NCBI RefSeq assembly: GCF_027409185.1
Contig: NC_084466.1
Span: 77,730,501 to 77,794,500, forward strand
Origin: Cynocephalus volans
Lineage: Eukaryota > Chordata > Mammalia > Dermoptera > Cynocephalidae
Direction of reading: 5' to 3'
Length of the DNA: 64,000 bases
The translations under genes and the position numbers were made by a program. Shown one piece after another: positions 48,498 to 59,199 of this stretch; within the stretch, counting starts at the first letter, position 1; every line of letters begins with the position of its first letter. Below the pieces are notes generated by a model. The model ran no database searches. It was not told the origin of the DNA and saw only the letters and a list, made by a program, of their open reading frames with translations.

Positions 48498-48804
48498 AGG
48501 CCTATCTTATAGCCATTCAAAATTTTCCTAAATCAGTTTTTACTTCAATATTTGGTATTCTTTGGTTTTAGTCAGAGCTCTAATTCCAGTGTAAATAGTG
48601 GAGCCCAAAAGTTTCTGAGAAGTCATTATGTTCATTATCTTTAACTAGCATTTGTTAAAGTGCACCTATATGCATGGTCTGATGCTGGGAATTCTGCAGA
48701 TTCGATTGAACAAAGTCTCTTTCTCTAGGGAAAGAATGAATTTGAAACCGAAACCTGAGAACATACCCAAGAACATAATCATAGTTATATATGTTCATAA
48801 ATGA

Positions 48805-48810
48805 AATAAA
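48805..48810 (+). terminator. Candidate proximal N4BP2L1 poly(A) signal
   Basis: AATAAA 308 bp after the stop codon, followed by a T-rich stretch (gtgtttatattatat). Use is inferred. Confidence 0.35.
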
Positions 48811-49746
48811 GTGTTTATATTATATATAAGCTTCAGTACAACTTTCTCTGAAGTAATCTATTTATTTTTTCAAGAAATTCATCTCGATCAGAAAAGTTGG
48901 AAAGGTGAGGGAGGAAAAGTGGGAGGCAGGAAAAGTTTTAGCGCCGTTGCTACTTTGATAGTCTGTGTATCCACAAATGTGAGGTGTGCTCCTCTGATGA
49001 TACTGATTTTCCTTTAAAACTGCTAGAAAGTACCCATCTAAGGGAACATGGTTCCTCAAAGTAGACACTTTGGGAAGTTATTCCTTTATTTTAATATCAT
49101 TGTAAAAATGTCTAATCCCTAATAGCTATATAAGCCACTGAGGGAAAATCAGCATCATTTATAAAGTCGTACCTTGTGTTTTAACCACTTTATTCAATAG
49201 GATTAAACCTAACTTTTTGCTGTTGTGCTAACAGTGTAAACAAAGTGTCTGTCTTCACAAAACATTGATTTTTAAAAGGAAAACCGATTTCTAAAATCAT
49301 GCCTACAAATGTGTGTAATTAGTTGGCAGCCCAAATATACGGGAGTACAAGAAATCAAGCACCCCAGGATATAGATCATACAGGGATGTGTAAAAACTAT
49401 GCTCATTATATGACGAGCAATCTTGATGTTTTATGTGGCATTAAGACAAAGTGCTATCACAAGTCTGGAATGTCCCTCTTATACCGATAATTAAAATTAA
49501 ATTCCAAATTTATGAATCCAAATTAAATTCCAACAGGTTGGAGTCAGATTAATTTGGTGTGATAACACGATAGACAAGATCATGTAGGATGTATGCTCTA
49601 TTTCTTGTTGGCCAACAGCTTCTTTCTAATGTTCTGTGAAGTATTATTTTAAGTGTCCTATATAAAGGTGCTTTTATGGTTACTGAAAATTGTATATGAT
49701 ACTGCATTTATATGGACTTGTCATTGAATTTTTTTTTTGGTTCGAC

Positions 49747-49752
49747 AATAAA
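49747..49752 (+). terminator. Candidate distal N4BP2L1 poly(A) signal
   Basis: AATAAA in acaataaaaacattt about 1.25 kb after the stop codon. Use is inferred. Confidence 0.4.
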
Positions 49753-50469
49753 AACATTTAATTACCCAAATCCTGAGGAATTCACCTGTATAATAATTTC
49801 TTCTATATCATAAGCTTATTTACCAGTTTTCTTTAATAAATAGGAGGCATAAAGGTCAAGACAAAAGCAACTGTCTATTTTACTTGCTTATATAATTTGA
49901 TCTGTGCACATTAGAAAGACTATTTTACTTTAACATTCCATTATCTGACATTACTGAAATCTACTCAGCATCTTTAAGACTACCAGCAGTGCATCTGTCA
50001 TTTTCTCTTAACATTTAAAAAATTGATATTATCTTTAACAAAGTTTGGCTGAAACTAATAATATTCCTATTTTCCAGGCCCAGGTGATCCTGGGTATCTT
50101 AGTCAATACAGTTACTGCAGAACCAGCTCAGTACGGGTGGCCTGACTCATCTAGGTTAGCAGAGGGGAGAAATGGCAGAGCCCAAACTGGGAATTACCTT
50201 CTTGATTCCCCAGCAGTCAAAACAGCCAGATCCAAGCCCTCCTGGCTCTCTGCTTTGGGTTTTTGGTTCACTTGGGTTGAGTGAGTGACCACTATGGAGA
50301 AGTGGCTCTGGGTTACAGATCCAGAACTTTCACACAGCATTGAAGAATAGTTTCCTGGTCTATTTATGCCTCTTCTTTTCCTAGATGACTCCTGAAACAC
50401 TTGGTTTGGAAGCATAAAAATAATTAAGTAAATACTGCCAACTTTACCCCATCTAGAAGTAATCTATTT

Positions 50470-50625
50470 TTCCTCTCAACAACCATCGCTCCTGACTTAT
50501 GTGACATTTTGGACACCCATTAACTTGTATTGTTTTGTGTATTACTGTGTGCCTCATTCACAGAGCTAGCAAGCGTTCCATATGCACAACAGGCTCTCAT
50601 TGATTGTTAAATAAATACCACAAAC
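50470..50625 (+). repeat. L2 3' end
   Basis: ctgtgtgcctcattcacaga and gttaaataaataccac: decayed L2 3' end; contains an AATAAA. Confidence 0.55.
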
Positions 50626-51301
50626 TGCTTTTATCATTTACCCCTTATCATGCAGTATATGTTGTTGACCTTATCATTAAATTGTCACTGTTTTTGAGAT
50701 AATATACACATATACTCAAGGTTCATACTTTGTTCAGGTAGCCTGGTTGTTATTTACAATTTATAAGGAGTGTGTGCATTAGATATCTCTAAAACAGGTG
50801 GTCTAAACTACAGTGACAATGAAAGGAGGTAATAGTAGTTTTCCAGAATTCAAAAAAGAAAAGGTTAAATTCTTATAAATGAAATTCTTTCTGTTCACCT
50901 GAGACTCAAGTTTTATTCCCTGTTCTAGAGTGGATCACAGGGAGCATGATTAGGATGTGAAGACCAAACTTTTATAAACAATACTTAAATCCATGAATAA
51001 GACTAGCAGATCACTTAAAAGGAATAGCACAATATTTATGTTAATGCTTTTTAATTTTACTGTAACATAGTTGATTGTAGATATCTGTGAGGTACAGAGA
51101 AGGATATCATTACCTGTGTGCAATATGTGATGCTCAAATCATGTTAATGCTTTTTAGAAGAGAGAAAAATCATGAATCACATTTATGAAAGGAAAGAAGT
51201 TGATTTTTAAAAGGACTTATTTTTGGTTTTGAAATGTGTTTATAATCATATTTGAAAACATGATATTATACATAAATTTCAGACATATTAAAACACCTGA
51301 T

Positions 51302-51396
51302 GTGGCTTGGTGGTTAGCTCAGCAGGCTAGAGGATGGTGTTGGTAACAAGGTCAAGGGTTTGGATAGCCATGCGGGCCAGCCGCCGAAACAAACAA
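51302..51396 (+). mobile_element. tRNA-like SINE monomer
   Basis: tggtggttagctcagcaggc, aaggtcaagggtttggatag, gcgggccagccgcc then A-rich end. Confidence 0.85.
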
Positions 51397-51617
51397 AGAC
51401 ATCCGACGTAAGAGCTGCTCCATGCTATTAGTTCCTAGAGACCGCATCATCCTTTTCTCTATTAAACGTGAGTATCATCTTAAATTGAACTTTTATCTTC
51501 TTCTTGGCAGTAGATGTAAAAGGTGTTCTGGGTCCTGTGATTGTGCTAAAAAAGCAGGTAAAATCAGTGCCAATATGAAAACAAGATATTCTCTGAAGCT
51601 GCAGTGTGGATGACCAT

Positions 51618-51649
<32 letters not shown>

Positions 51650-51671
51650 CCTCTATAAAATCTGCTACTGA

Positions 51672-51760
51672 TTTTTTTTTTTGCACTGGCCAGTATAGGG
51701 ATTGAACGCTGGACCTTGGTGTTATCAGCCCCACACTCTAATCATCTAACTGGCCAGCCC
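51672..51760 (-). mobile_element. tRNA-like SINE monomer
   Basis: gcactggccagtatagggat, tggaccttggtgttatcagc, taactggccagccc; flanks ctgattt on both sides. Confidence 0.88.
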
Positions 51761-51849
51761 TGATTTAAAGTGTTCAAATTTTTAATTGAAGTAATTTAAT
51801 TTTAGAGATCACATTGGAATCATAAAAAGGAGTTACATTGAGGGTTCTA

Positions 51850-52369
51850 TTTTTCTTATAGTCATGCTAACTTAAGGATTAAGAATCGGTCAAAGAGAAT
51901 ACCACTGACTTTTGAACAGGATGGAATTATAGCAGAACCAACACATGCATTAAGGAAAACTATTTTTAGTGAGTTACCTCTAAAAAAGAAACACCCTAAA
52001 ATAGGAACTAAACCAAAAGGAATTATCTGAGTCAAAATAATTGTACTTAGAAACCTCATTTCATTTAATCAATGACACAATCTAAAAAGGTATGTTTATT
52101 TCACTTGTAAAATAATACTTGTAGTGATTAAATCTAATAATAAAGACTTAAAAGAGATGTTTTCCTTGATTAGTTAATAAACAGGCAGTTGGTTTTAAGG
52201 TACAACTGAAATAAAAATATAGCAATATAGAATCAGGCAAAGAGCATCCTTGTGATATACAAACACTTAGGTAAATTTGGAACTAGTTCTTTCCCTGTTG
52301 TGAAAAAATACTGATGTGCAGTTTGAAATTGTATATGCCTTACAAACTGGTAAGGTTAGGAATCAATAA
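51850..52369 (-). other. BRCA2: BRCA2 3' UTR (probable extent)
   Basis: Sequence after the stop (falling coordinates) resembles the human BRCA2 3' UTR as I remember it, e.g. TTATTAACTAATCAAG near 52165-52185. AATAAA motifs on the minus strand occur at 52374-52379 (overlapping the last codons, so too early) and at 52095-52100. The end of the UTR is not defined. Confidence 0.55.
52095..52100 (-). terminator. Candidate BRCA2 poly(A) signal
   Basis: AATAAA on the minus strand about 270 bp after the stop codon. It lies outside obvious repeats and inside the conserved UTR. Use is inferred. Confidence 0.4.
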
Positions 52370-53020
52370 CTAATTTATTGTCATTTTCACTTTTTGTCGC
52401 CTTTGCAATCTCCTAGATATAGTTTTTATAGTACTTGTGGCCTGCGTTTTAGTTTCATATTCTTCTGTACTGGCTTGGGAATTCTCTCGTTCTTTGATCA
52501 GAGATGTAGTATAATGCCTTTTCAGTCCAAGATAATCTTTTGAACTGGTGGGAGTAGTCCTAGCGGATTCACTGACAGACAGAAATTGATTTTCTCCTGC
52601 TGAACCAGATAAAAGGGCTTGGGTATTTATCAATGCAAGTTCTTCGTCAGCTATTGAATTACTTTCCAAAAGAGAAATTTCACTGAATTTTTGAAGTGGA
52701 GTCATCTGAGGAGGATTCAATTCTCTTTTCTTCACAGGTGTTTCATATTTGGTGCCACAACTCCGTGGCGGCTGAAATGCCTTCTGTGCAGCCAGAGAAA
52801 CAGATGTACACATGGGACTAACAGGTGGAGGCAAAGGCAGTCTACTCAAGAAATCCAAGGCTTTTCTTTTTTTGCAGTTTTTTGGGTCGTCAATCTCTTT
52901 CTCCCCTTTACAAGTCTTTGAAGTCATTTGGGCTGACTCAGGTGTGGAAACAGACCTCCCTTTTGGCGTACAAAGTGATAAAGAACTTTGATAATTTATC
53001 TCACTATTAGGAGAAGACAT
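52370..53020 (-). CDS. BRCA2: BRCA2 exon 27, coding part, with extended C-terminus
   Basis: On the minus strand the acceptor tttttattag precedes ATGTCTTCTCC; Met here is an internal residue (human codon 3217). 216 codons and TAG at 52370-52372. Seen: KKRKALD at exon residues 50-56 (first nuclear localisation signal, human KKRRALD); [20 protein letters not shown] at 73-92, the C-terminal RAD51-binding core; LKRHY at 166-170 where human has LKRRC (second signal, weakened). Aligned without gaps, exon residue 75 is human Ser3291 and residue 76 is Leu where human has Pro3292, so the S-P CDK site is lost. The human protein ends at exon residue 202; here a 1-nt deletion near that point moves the frame and the protein runs on to 216, ending [16 protein letters not shown]. 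Thr171 (human Thr3387) is kept. Confidence 0.96.
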   Translation of the reverse strand: MSSPNSEINYQSSLSLCTPKGRSVSTPESAQMTSKTCKGEKEIDDPKNCKKRKALDFLSRLPLPPPVSPMCTSVSLAAQKAFQPPRSCGTKYETPVKKRELNPPQMTPLQKFSEISLLESNSIADEELALINTQALLSGSAGENQFLSVSESARTTPTSSKDYLGLKRHYTTSLIKERENSQASTEEYETKTQATSTIKTISRRLQRRQKVKMTIN

Positions 53021-53947
53021 CTAATAAAAAACAAAAAGTAGCCTATCATAATTATGTACTAATATATAAAACAAAATCAAATTAACTTTTCATTAAAAAT
53101 ATTGAAACACAAATCCCACACACATTCTCACTCCTGTAACTGGTGACAGGTTAGATGATTTCAAGAGACATTCATATTATTATTCCTATTCCAGAAGGAA
53201 ATAATTTTGCTTAAGAAGATATAAAAATGACATGAAAGGAAAGATGAAGAGTAATCATAGCACAGTAAATGACAAAAAAAAAAAAAAAAAAGGTAGGGAA
53301 AACCATTTATGCTTTAAGCTTTTCTTTTTATTATTAATAGGTTAAACGAAGATAAGCATTTTAAAAACCATTTTAAGAGCACACACGGCCTGGGTTCTAA
53401 TAACTACTTTCCCAGCATTGTGACCTTAGGCAACTACTTAACCTCTCTCTATGCCATAGAATCCTCATCTGTAAAATGGGAATAATCGCTTTTATCTCAT
53501 AGGGGTTTTGTGAGGATTAAACGAGTTAATATAGATACACTTAGCAAGCGTTAGCTATTTAAGAACCAGCCATTAGCCAATATTAAAGACTTGACTTGAT
53601 TTGATTCTACTGTGATCAAATGAGCTAAACTGAGCTTAGAAATAACCCCAATTATATGGAATAGTTCTAGCAAAAAGAAACAGGCAAAAAAGGCTTTTCA
53701 ATTACATGTATTTGGAATGCTAAAAATAAAAGCACCTGTTTGTAAAATTTTCCTCCCAAAGGGCTTTACATTCTTGCTTCAATAAGCAAGATATAATTTC
53801 CAAATAATGTATACCTACAGGAGCCACATAACAATTAACTACAGTTTCTAATTTTGTTTAATTACATTTTACCATGTTTACTACGTATACTCCAGAATAT
53901 GCTGTTGCCTCCATATATAATATTTATATAAATTTACATTAACTTAC
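53021..53947 (-). other. BRCA2 intron 26
   Basis: 927-bp intron (human about 1.1 kb) with a MIR (53385-53585) and an A-run at 53274-53291. Nothing else recognisable. Confidence 0.85.
53385..53585 (+). repeat. MIR in BRCA2 intron 26
   Basis: gtgaccttaggcaactactt, cctcatctgtaaaatgggaa, tttgtgaggattaaacgagt. Confidence 0.87.
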
Positions 53948-54094
53948 CAGAAACTTATTTCCTGTACCAACGACTGTTTCAGCAATATGTAGCTCTGAAG
54001 CATAGTCTTTAGTTGGGGTAAACCACTTGGGATTATTTGCATTAAGTATATGCATAAGTTTGTTTTCTGCATCACTGAAAAATGTATCAACGTT
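53948..54094 (-). CDS. BRCA2: BRCA2 exon 26
   Basis: On the minus strand the acceptor atttcttag precedes AACGTTGATACA, and the donor follows AAGTTTCTG|GTAAGT. 147 nt, 49 codons: NVDTFFSDAENKLMHILNAN ... GTGNKFL (human codons about 3168-3216). The correct reading frame differs from the longest open frame of this stretch, so open-frame scans would miss it. Confidence 0.96.
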
Positions 54095-54301
54095 CTAAGA
54101 AAATAAATTAGGAAAGCTGTTTTGTAAATTGCAAGCCCACACAATTATGAACACATTTTCAGAGGGAGTGTTTCCTTTAAAACCAGAAATAAAAATTCAG
54201 ACCAGAACAAAAGAATGACACACCTAAAATTTGACAGCAACTGTCAAACATGACAATGCAAAGATGCAAGACCAACAGCAGTGATTTAGGGCATCTTAGT
54301 T

Positions 54302-54394
54302 GGAGGGAGAGAGGGGGAATGGTGGGGTGGGGGGGAAATGGTGGGGTGGGGGGGGAATAGGGTGAAAGAGAGGGGGGAGGGAGGGAGAGAGACA
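54302..54394. repeat. G-rich minisatellite in BRCA2 intron 25
   Basis: Repeated unit of the type ggggaatggtggggtggggg (at least two close copies), followed by ggggggagggagggagagag. Many G-runs on the plus strand, which is the BRCA2 template strand; the pre-mRNA is C/U-rich here. Confidence 0.85.
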
Positions 54395-55011
54395 ATCTGA
54401 AGGAAAGAGATGTAAGCAACCTCCCCTGCCATCTAGTTTAATCAGCAAGGTATCATATGATTTGGATTTGGAGATGGAAATTTGGGGCTCAAGTTCCAGC
54501 TCTATTTACTACCTAATAGCTGGAAGCCATTTAACATCTACTAACCTTAGGTTAGTAAAATCAGAGAACTGCCTCATTCATGACTGTTCCAAGAATTAAC
54601 TGCAGTAATCTATAGGTTAAACTACATGAAACTGTTGTTTGAGAAATAACTGGTCAAATACCAGCAATTTCAAATGGTTTAACCTAATTCTCTTCAGTGG
54701 GATTAGTGAAGTTCTCTTGAACAGGTTTCACAGAAAACCTGGGATATAAATAGTAGGTTCCTTGTATGGGAGCAAAATAATGAATGAACTCCCATCCCCA
54801 ATTTAGAAACTAGATAATATGCATAGTGAAAATAACACTCTGATTTAAGTCTGTAGGTAGAATATTAAGACAAACCTCCTTTAAACAGCTAGCTACTCTA
54901 ATGCTATTAAAATATACTTTTATTTGCATGAATTTTGAATAACAAAAATAAGAGGCTCATCTTTTATGGATTCTTCATTAGTTACCAATTTATGAAATCC
55001 AAAATTTTATT

Positions 55012-55258
55012 GGGAGGCAGCATTGCACAGTAGTTAAGAGTTTGGGCTTTGCATTCAGATGGCCTAAGTATAAATCCTGGTTCTACTAACTTGGAGGGTA
55101 ACCTAGGGCAAGCTACTTAACGTCACTGTTTCTCATGGATAAAATGGAAAAACAGTTCCCTACCTCATATGGTTAATGGGAGAATTAAATAAGACAGGCT
55201 AGAAGAAGGCTTGACATACAGTAAGCACTAAATAAACATCAGCTAATATTATTATGTG
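55012..55258 (+). repeat. MIR, nearly complete, in BRCA2 intron 25
   Basis: agcattgcacagtagttaag, tttgggctttgcattcagat, ctagggcaagctacttaacg, gtaagcactaaataaacatc. Confidence 0.9.
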
Positions 55259-55746
55259 ATGTATGTGTAGATTTAAGCATAAAATGCATATATGATCTAG
55301 AGAAAATAATTTTAGTGTCTCCTATTTGGGATTAATTCAAATCAAAGAGGTATAAATCGTACCTTATACTAGATATGGAGTTTAAGTGTAAACTTGTAGT
55401 CTACGTGTTATTAACAAATCACATCGCCAACTGCTATGAACCAGAGGTAACTCATATTATTCTTGCTACCCATTTTCAGTTTGCCTACATGGTCTGTGTC
55501 TCTGAATATTCTCACAATTTCTCTTAACTCGTTTCCCTTCAATCACTGTTTTCTCCCTGGTAGCTGTCATTCCTCCATTCTGCCATCTCCTAGGTTCACG
55601 GGCAATTACAATATGATGAAACTTCATCTTTTATGACACATACATACTCCCTCAACTATTCATTTGCATAAAAGCCACTCCTTGATATTTGACTGTCAAA
55701 ACAGGAAAATACTAAAATGTGTGGTAATGCTGAAAAGTAATTTTAC

Positions 55747-55991
55747 CTCAATAGTATTTTTCATTTTGTTGAATGTCTCTTGAAGGTGGCCCTCTTTTGG
55801 ACTGGCAGAAAACATAGAAAAGTCTCCAGCAAATAAAGTAGGAATTCCTGATTTGGATTCTGGTTGCCACTGGAGATTGCTTGCAGCAATTAACATTTGA
55901 GGTTTTATAATGTCCTCATTAAGATCTATCCAAAACTTTATTGCCAACAAATTAAGGCATTCATCTGACAAATAGACCAAAGGAGCAAACC
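55747..55991 (-). CDS. BRCA2: BRCA2 exon 25
   Basis: On the minus strand the acceptor tctttctag precedes GGTTTGCTCC, and the donor follows ACTATTGAG|GTAAAA. 245 nt: two bases complete a split codon, then [20 protein letters not shown] ... [12 protein letters not shown]. This is the OB3 part of the DNA-binding domain (human codons about 3086-3167). Very close to human, with conservative changes only, and no disruption. Confidence 0.97.
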
Positions 55992-56179
55992 CTAGAAAGA
56001 AGAAGAAGAAGAAAAAAAGAATGTCATCATTATCTATGTATTAGATAAATTTAAAAATGCAAGGAACCTCTAAAATGGTCATTTATTTTGGTTTATGCTC
56101 ATGGTAAAAACAAATCAAGACAGCTGAATTTAGAGAAAGCTCAGGAATTCCAAAATGACATATTGCTTATTGTGCTAAA

Positions 56180-58080
56180 ATTTCAATGCCACTACGAGAA
56201 CACATTTTGTTAACCAAGGCCATGGGGAAGCAGGTATATTCATACATTGCTGGTAGGAGTACACATGTGTGAAAATCCTTCTGGAGAAAAATTTGGCAAT
56301 ACCTGGCAAAGCTACATAAGCACTTAGCTTTCCACCCAGCAATCCCACTTCTAGTACTCCACTCTGAAGACAGATCTCCAATAATAGTGAAATATTTATG
56401 AGTAAGATTCATGAATACATCCGAGAACAAGGTTATTCAATGAAGCACTGTTTGTAATTATATCGGAAGCAAGCAATACAAGTAAAATATTAGCTCATAC
56501 ACAGGAGAGTAGTTGGTGCATCCATACAATGGTATACTACACAGCTGTAAAGGAGAATGAGGAAGGTCTCTGTGAACTGATTTCCAGGACACGATGTTAA
56601 GTTACAGAAAAACACGAAAGGCTAGAGTTTGTTACCCTTCTTATAAGGAAGATGGGGATATAAGAAAATACACATGTATGTGATCATTTGAGCAAAACAA
56701 ATACAGAAAGGATAAACCAGAAACTAAAGGGACAGGGTGTGGGTGGGTGAAAAAGGGAGGACTAGGATCGAGGTAGCAGAGATGAGGAGGAAGTAACACT
56801 TCTCTGCATATATCATTTTGTACAGCTCTGTCTCTTAGAACCAGTGACATTTCACACCCCTTCACATATCCCCCCAAAGAAAACCAACCAGACATGAGGG
56901 AATCCAAAACGGCATACAAACATTTCCCAGCTCAGACTGCTAAAGGAACGATGCCCCCCTAGTAATGAGCACCCCTAGCAACCAGATCTTGCTTCTAAAT
57001 ACCATTTTCTACTAAAAACGGAACCAAGGGTCCTTGGAGAAATGGTTGATTCCAGGACTGGGGCAGGGAACATACAAGGTGAACCTGGATATCTTGTGAT
57101 GCCAAAAAGTAAGGAAGTGCACAGAAAACAAAAGACAGGTTGTTGAAAGAAAATAGGGGTCAATCTGAAAAAGCTCCTAATGGTGAAAGCTGAAACAATT
57201 TGAGCAACAAAATAACGAAGGTACTACATTTTAACCTGTAGAATAAAATATTCATAAGTCCATAATGACATAAACAATTGAATAAATAAATTGGGGGAAA
57301 GGGACAGCTTTTCCTTACAGAATTCCAATGAATTCTAAGTAATGTAGAAGAGGAAAAAAAGAAATCATTAGGCAAATACTACCTTTTTACTATTTCGTTG
57401 CAGACAAAATAAATTGATGGATGCTAAAATTAATAGGTGAACGTTTCAGGTGAAATAGGATTTGCAGTCTCAAAGAATCTCTGCCAAGATATTTACTAAC
57501 TACCAAGGGAAAGGTAGTTACTCTATAGGGGAAGAAACCTGGCAGACATCATCTTAATCAAGTGGTCAAGGTTACCCTTGATACAATATATAGAGGACAC
57601 AACATTATATCAGTGGTAATCTTGCCAAAAATGCATAACTTCATTCTAGTTATAAGAAAGCATCAGACAAACCCAAACTGAGGGAAGTGCCACAAAATAA
57701 TTGACCAGTCTATTTTAAAGTATCATAATCAAGAAAAACAAGAGAAGACTGTGGAATTGTTAAAGATTGGAGGAGCCTACAGAGAAATAATGACTAAATG
57801 CAATGTGGGATCCTGCTTAGGATCTTGGAACAGAAGAAGGAAAACGGTGTAAAAAACTTCAAATTCACAAATCCAGATAAATCTACAGTATAGGTAATAA
57901 CATCATACCAATGATAACTTCCTGATTCTAATTGTACTACAGTCAGCAAGATGTTAAACATTAGGGGAAGCTGGGTGAGAAATATTTAGAAACTGTACTA
58001 TATTTGCAACTTTTCTAAAGGTCTGAAGTTAGTCCGAGATAAAAACTTATAAAATTCCAAAAATGGGTAGGGGCCACTGG
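56180..58080 (+). repeat. Old L1/HAL1-like 3' region in BRCA2 intron 24
   Basis: gctggtaggagtacacatgt, ttggcaatacctggcaaagc, ggtgcatccatacaatggta and, further on, gggggaaagggacagctttt follow old L1ME/HAL1 3' regions. Probably more than one fragment. Confidence 0.6.
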
Positions 58081-58292
58081 ATAAGCCAGAATAGGACTGA
58101 GGGCAGAAAAGCTAGGGTTGATCTAAATGCACCAAGAATTCAATCCTGCAAGAAATTATAAGTTTCTTCTTTCTGTTACTTAGGATTTTGTGTACCTTAT
58201 AAACGATTGGAATGGAAGAGTTGTTATTCTCAGATAATTTGTTTATCCTGTTACAAATGATGGTTCATCCTTTCATTTTTCAGCTTACAAGT

Positions 58293-58666
58293 TGTTGAGC
58301 TCTTTTACCTGCCCATAATCCTGCTGACTGGGCCAATTGTTGAGCTAGGGCTGGGTCTGTAGCTCACAGACCCCTGAAGCCTGTTGTCCACACTGGGTCA
58401 CAAACCCTTCACACGCCGGGCTGGGTCACCAGACCCCTCACACACAGGTCTATGAGCTAGATAACTGGCAAACAGGTCCCTGGAAGCCATAGGTTCGAAA
58501 GCATGGCCATGCGGGACGGATGACCAAGGCAGTTAATGCCAGCCAAGTGGTGGTGCCACACATGCGCACTAACTCCACCCACACACACCTTCCTTACAAA
58601 GAATGAGCCGTACCACCCCCAACCAGACCTAAGGCGAGGGGGCCTGATTATTCTATTTTCCCAACA
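58293..58666 (-). mobile_element. Solo LTR of an endogenous retrovirus, 374 bp
   Basis: On the minus strand it begins TGTTGGGAAAATAG and ends GAGCTCAACA, so TG...CA termini with a short TGTTG/CAACA inverted repeat. Exact 5-bp duplication caagt at 58288-58292 and 58667-58671. Internally it has repeated TGACCCAG/GTCTG-type units. No retroviral genes remain. LTR family not identified; a 5-bp duplication is compatible with several ERV classes. Confidence 0.82.
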
Positions 58667-59199
58667 CAAGTAGATTTAATAGATCTTAATTTTAAATACT
58701 GAATAATGCTTTTAAAGAAATTATAAGTTTCCCATGTACGTTCAATTTTCTAATTTTGGAATTTGCCTCTAATTATATTCCAAACTTGATTACAGTACTG
58801 CCCTTCTCCCAAATGTCCTTTAAAATATCAAGTTTTCCCCCCAATTATAAAAGTAAGACTTAAAAACATTTAGAATAATGCAAAAAATAAAAAATGAACT
58901 TCAGTGTAGTCTCATTTCATTTTTTTCATAAGTAGAGGTTTCATATCTGGATCAAATTACATTGAAAGAAATGGAAGCCTTACTTATTTCTCTAATTACC
59001 ATGCAGCGTGTAAGAATGGTAACTGGAAGAATTAACATAAAATTTTTGGAATGTTGGCACTAAATAAATCTGAAAATAAAAGGATAAGAAAATTATTTTG
59101 CAGCTTTCTAAGTCTGGAGGTCCAAATGGGGCAGATAACTTCCTTCTGCCCTAAAAACATTCAGCTTCAAATCTTGTGTTATCAGACTCTATCATAAAC

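Larger units (their letters stand above)
48498..49770 (+). other. N4BP2L1: N4BP2L1 3' UTR (probable extent)
   Basis: Non-coding sequence after the TAG. AATAAA occurs at 48805-48810 (proximal) and 49747-49752 (distal). A small L2-like antisense stretch lies near 48645-48725. A third AATAAA near 50611, inside an L2 remnant, could give a longer form. The true end is not determinable from sequence alone. Confidence 0.5.
49771..51849. other. Interval between the convergent 3' ends of N4BP2L1 and BRCA2
   Basis: About 2 kb holding an L2 3' end (50470-50625), two SINE monomers (51302-51396 plus, 51672-51760 minus) and an A-run of about 28 nt at 51622-51649. The rest is unremarkable AT-rich sequence without a convincing gene. 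Transcripts of the two genes may approach or overlap here. Confidence 0.6.
54095..55746 (-). other. BRCA2 intron 25
   Basis: 1.65-kb intron (human about 2 kb) holding a G-rich minisatellite (54302-54394) and a near full-length MIR (55012-55258). Confidence 0.85.
52370..55991 (-). other. BRCA2: BRCA2 gene, 3' coding portion (exons 25-27)
   Basis: The last three coding exons of BRCA2, the RAD51 loader for homologous recombination in the nucleus. Three minus-strand coding blocks with canonical splice sites are present: 245 nt (exon 25), 147 nt (exon 26) and 651 nt of coding sequence in the last exon. Exon 25 and 26 lengths equal the human ones as I remember them. Exons 25-26 encode the end of the OB-fold DNA-binding domain; exon 27 encodes the C-terminal RAD51-binding segment and nuclear localisation signals. 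Frame is intact. Two departures from human stand out: Leu instead of Pro after the Ser3291 equivalent, and a C-terminus 14 residues longer. Exon 24 is not found and should lie beyond 64 kb, since human intron 24 is about 14.5 kb. Confidence 0.97.

Noticed and set aside
51422-51649. Processed pseudogene ending in the 28-nt A-run
   Set aside because: The open frame upstream (ending KTRYSLKLQCG) matched no protein I know and no flanking duplication was found.
52374-52379. AATAAA on the minus strand as the BRCA2 poly(A) signal
   Set aside because: It overlaps the last sense codons, too early for a normal 3' UTR; the sequence after it is still conserved UTR.
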